From the NCBI GenBank assembly GCA_017990865.1, contig JAGNNB010000133.1:1-7796 (forward strand): DNA of 7,796 nucleotides, read 5' to 3'. Both the position numbers and the translations under genes were made by a program. Shown one piece after another: positions 6,480 through 7,796 of this stretch. The stretch comes from Lysobacteraceae bacterium (lineage in GTDB: Bacteria > Pseudomonadota > Gammaproteobacteria > Xanthomonadales > Xanthomonadaceae). Numbering within the stretch: position 1 is the first letter of the stretch; every line of letters starts with the position of its first letter. The notes below the pieces were generated by a model. It was not told the origin of the DNA. It worked only from the letters and a program-made list of their open reading frames with translations, and made no database searches.

Positions 6480-6497
6480 CGCCGCCGTTCGGCGGCG
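6480..6497 (+). other. GC-only hairpin upstream of the DUF885 gene
   Basis: CGCCGCC-GTTC-GGCGGCG forms a perfect 7-bp stem with a tetraloop, 75 nt before the DUF885 start codon. No T run follows on either strand, so it is not an intrinsic terminator. It may be a leader structure if transcription starts upstream of it. I found no convincing plus-strand promoter in 6300-6571. Confidence 0.5.
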
Positions 6498-6512
6498 AAT
6501 GACCTTTGGCTC

Positions 6513-6551
6513 ATGCCGTAAGCGCGGCTTTTGCACGATGCTGACGGCATC
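6513..6551 (+). other. Competing leader inverted repeats before the DUF885 gene
   Basis: ATGCCGT (6513-6519) is complementary to ACGGCAT (6544-6550). A smaller hairpin, GATGC (6537-6541) with GCATC (6547-6551), uses part of the same 3' arm, so the two cannot form together. They end 12 nt before the ribosome-binding site. A switching role is speculative. Confidence 0.25.
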
Positions 6552-6562
6552 CTGCCAACTCT

Positions 6563-6566
6563 GGAG
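6563..6566 (+). promoter_or_regulatory. Shine-Dalgarno of the DUF885 gene
   Basis: GGAG lies 5 nt before the ATG at 6572. No other in-frame start codon gives a plausible signal peptide, so this site fixes the start. Confidence 0.75.
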
Positions 6567-6571
6567 TTTCC

Positions 6572-7796
6572 ATGTCCGTTCGCCCTCTCACGCTCGCGCT
6601 CGCGATCGCCCTCATCGTCGGCGGAACCGCCGCGCCGACCATCGCGCAGGCAGGCGATACCGCCAGCGCCTCGAACGCCGCAGGCGATACCGCGAAAGCG
6701 CAAACACTGGAAAATCTGTACGACGAATATTGGGAAGAAACGCTGCGGCTCAACCCGATCCAGGCCACGTTTCAAGGCGACCCGCGCTACAACGACCAAC
6801 TGCCGAACTTCCTGACAGAACAGTCGCGTCGCGAAAGCCGCGAGTTCACCGAGCGTTGGTTGAAGCGCATCGAGGGCATCGGCCCGCAAGGCCTGGAGGG
6901 CCAAGCGCGGTTGAGCTACGACATCTTCGTGAAGAACGCCAAGGATTCGCTCGAAGGCGAGCGCTTCCCGGGCCATCTGATGCCGATCAACCAATTCGGC
7001 AATATCGCCGGTTTCGCCGCGCAGCTCGGCTCCGGCAGCAGCGCGCAACCGTTCAAGACCGTGCAGGACTACGAGAACTGGCGCAAGCGTGCCGCGAAGC
7101 TGCCCGAAATCTTCGACCAGGCCATCGTCAACATGCGCGAGGGCATGCGCAGCGGCGTGGTGCAACCGAAGGTGCTGATGCAGAAAGTGCTGCCGCAATT
7201 CGACGCGCTGATCTCCGATCAGGCCGATAAAACGCTGTTCTGGGGGCCGATCAAGAATCTCCCCGCCGACTTCAGCGCCGAAGACAAAGCGCGCTTCACC
7301 GCCGAATACAAAACCATGATCGAGAAAGAGATCATGCCGGCCTACAAGCGTTTGCGCGATTTCATCGCCAACGAATATCTGCCCGCCTGCCGCGACAGCG
7401 CCGGCATGGGCGGCTTGCCGGACGGCGAAGCGTGGTACACCTACAACGCCTATACCAGCACGTCGGTGCGCCTCACGCCCGCGCAGATCCACAAGATCGG
7501 CACAGATGAAGTGGCGCGCATTCACGGCGAAATGCGCAAGGTCATGCAGCAGGTCGGCTTCAAGGGCTCGCTGCAGGACTTCTTCAAGTACGTGAACACC
7601 GACAAGAAGTTCGAATTCGCCAGCGAAGACGCCCTGCTCGCGCACTATCGCGGCATCGAGAAAGAACTCGAGCCGGGCTTGAACCGGATGTTCAATCTCA
7701 AGCCGAAAGCGGGCTTCGAGATTCGACCGATCGAAGCCTTCCGCGCCGCATCGTCCGCCGGCGGCGAATACCGTCCGCCGAGCGAAGACGGCTCGC
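6572..7796 (+). CDS. Secreted DUF885-family protein, 5' part, runs off the window
   Basis: An open frame of 408 complete codons reaches the right edge without a stop. The N-terminus is a type I signal peptide: Arg4, a hydrophobic run at about 6-21, and an Ala-Gln-Ala cleavage motif ending at residue 27, implying a periplasmic or secreted product. The mature part matches my memory of DUF885 proteins (usually about 600 residues) in segment order: a helical start near 45-65 containing Leu-Arg-Leu-Asn-Pro, then Arg-Tyr-Asn-Asp-Gln-Leu-Pro, Arg-Leu-Ser-Tyr-Asp-Ile-Phe, Met-Pro-Ile-Asn-Gln-Phe, Asn-Met-Arg-Glu-Gly-Met-Arg and Leu-Thr-Pro-Ala-Gln-Ile-His. Family members are often annotated as uncharacterised or putative metallopeptidases. 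The C-terminal region where metal-binding histidines would be expected is outside the window, so activity cannot be judged. It is transcribed divergently from the efflux operon across 381 bp; a functional link is unproven. Confidence 0.9.
   Translation, partial: MSVRPLTLALAIALIVGGTAAPTIAQAGDTASASNAAGDTAKAQTLENLYDEYWEETLRLNPIQATFQGDPRYNDQLPNFLTEQSRRESREFTERWLKRIEGIGPQGLEGQARLSYDIFVKNAKDSLEGERFPGHLMPINQFGNIAGFAAQLGSGSSAQPFKTVQDYENWRKRAAKLPEIFDQAIVNMREGMRSGVVQPKVLMQKVLPQFDALISDQADKTLFWGPIKNLPADFSAEDKARFTAEYKTMIEKEIMPAYKRLRDFIANEYLPACRDSAGMGGLPDGEAWYTYNAYTSTSVRLTPAQIHKIGTDEVARIHGEMRKVMQQVGFKGSLQDFFKYVNTDKKFEFASEDALLAHYRGIEKELEPGLNRMFNLKPKAGFEIRPIEAFRAASSAGGEYRPPSEDGS
6650..6693 (+). repeat. 14-bp direct repeat at the mature N-terminus of the DUF885 protein
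   Basis: GCAGGCGATACCGC occurs at 6650-6663 and again, in frame and 30 bp later, at 6680-6693. It encodes Ala-Gly-Asp-Thr-Ala twice in the low-complexity linker just after the predicted signal-peptide cleavage site. It looks like a small local duplication with no evident functional consequence. Confidence 0.8.

Noticed and set aside
6480..6497. Rho-independent terminator
   Set aside because: The stem is strong, but no T tract follows on either strand and no gene ends here.
5571..6536. 321-codon minus-strand frame overlapping the adaptor gene
   Set aside because: It is a shifted reading of the adaptor coding sequence, as the Arg-rich composition and the tandem repeat read as Asp-Ser-Ile-Asp show. 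It is not a separate gene.
6191..6571. tRNA, small RNA gene or small ORF in the intergenic region
   Set aside because: I see no cloverleaf elements. The short open frames here (such as 6311-6502) lack a ribosome-binding site and recognisable protein character.
6076..7230. 384-codon plus-strand frame across the divergent region into the DUF885 gene
   Set aside because: It overlaps the adaptor start on one side and the DUF885 gene in another frame on the other. Its product is Arg-rich and low in complexity.
6443..7645. 400-codon minus-strand open frame
   Set aside because: It is antisense to the DUF885 gene, which has a signal peptide, ribosome-binding site and family motifs. The antisense product has no recognisable domain.

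Overview
The window is GC-rich with strongly GC3-biased coding. It carries a three-gene RND efflux operon on the minus strand, a divergent secreted DUF885-family gene on the plus strand that runs off the right edge, and a cluster of GTAG-headed palindromic repeats at the left edge. The pump proteins and the repeats (short GTAG-plus-hairpin REPs, like the SMAG elements of Stenotrophomonas) suggest a Gammaproteobacterium of the Xanthomonadaceae/Lysobacteraceae, perhaps Lysobacter-like. That placement is an inference; no rRNA or other phylogenetic marker is present.

Layout. Positions 1-183 hold four 23-nt REP hairpins in two opposed pairs plus an orphan repeat tail. The innermost copy overlaps the end of the efflux operon, and its GTAG head supplies the TAG stop codon of the last gene. 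Positions 180-6190 (minus strand) encode, in transcription order, a membrane fusion lipoprotein (MexE-like), an inner-membrane HAE1-type RND pump (MexF-like) and an outer-membrane factor lipoprotein (OprM/NodT-like). The genes are tightly packed: a 10-nt gap, then an 8-nt overlap. Positions 6191-6571 form a divergent control region with a plausible minus-strand promoter, a hairpin abutting the first ribosome-binding site, a perfect 17-bp palindrome, an 8-bp direct repeat and leader hairpins in front of the plus-strand gene. Positions 6572-7796 encode the first 408 residues of a signal-peptide-bearing DUF885 protein.

The three pump genes supply every part of a tripartite proton-driven exporter: the RND protein captures substrate, the fusion protein bridges the periplasm and the outer-membrane factor forms the exit duct. 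The proton-relay residues of the pump and the tip motif of the fusion protein are intact, so the system looks functional. No regulator gene lies in the window. I see no clearly new defence or mobile system. The most unusual points are a 12-bp in-frame tandem repeat inside the fusion protein's signal peptide, the REP-derived stop codon, and an apparently long TM9-TM10 loop in the pump.
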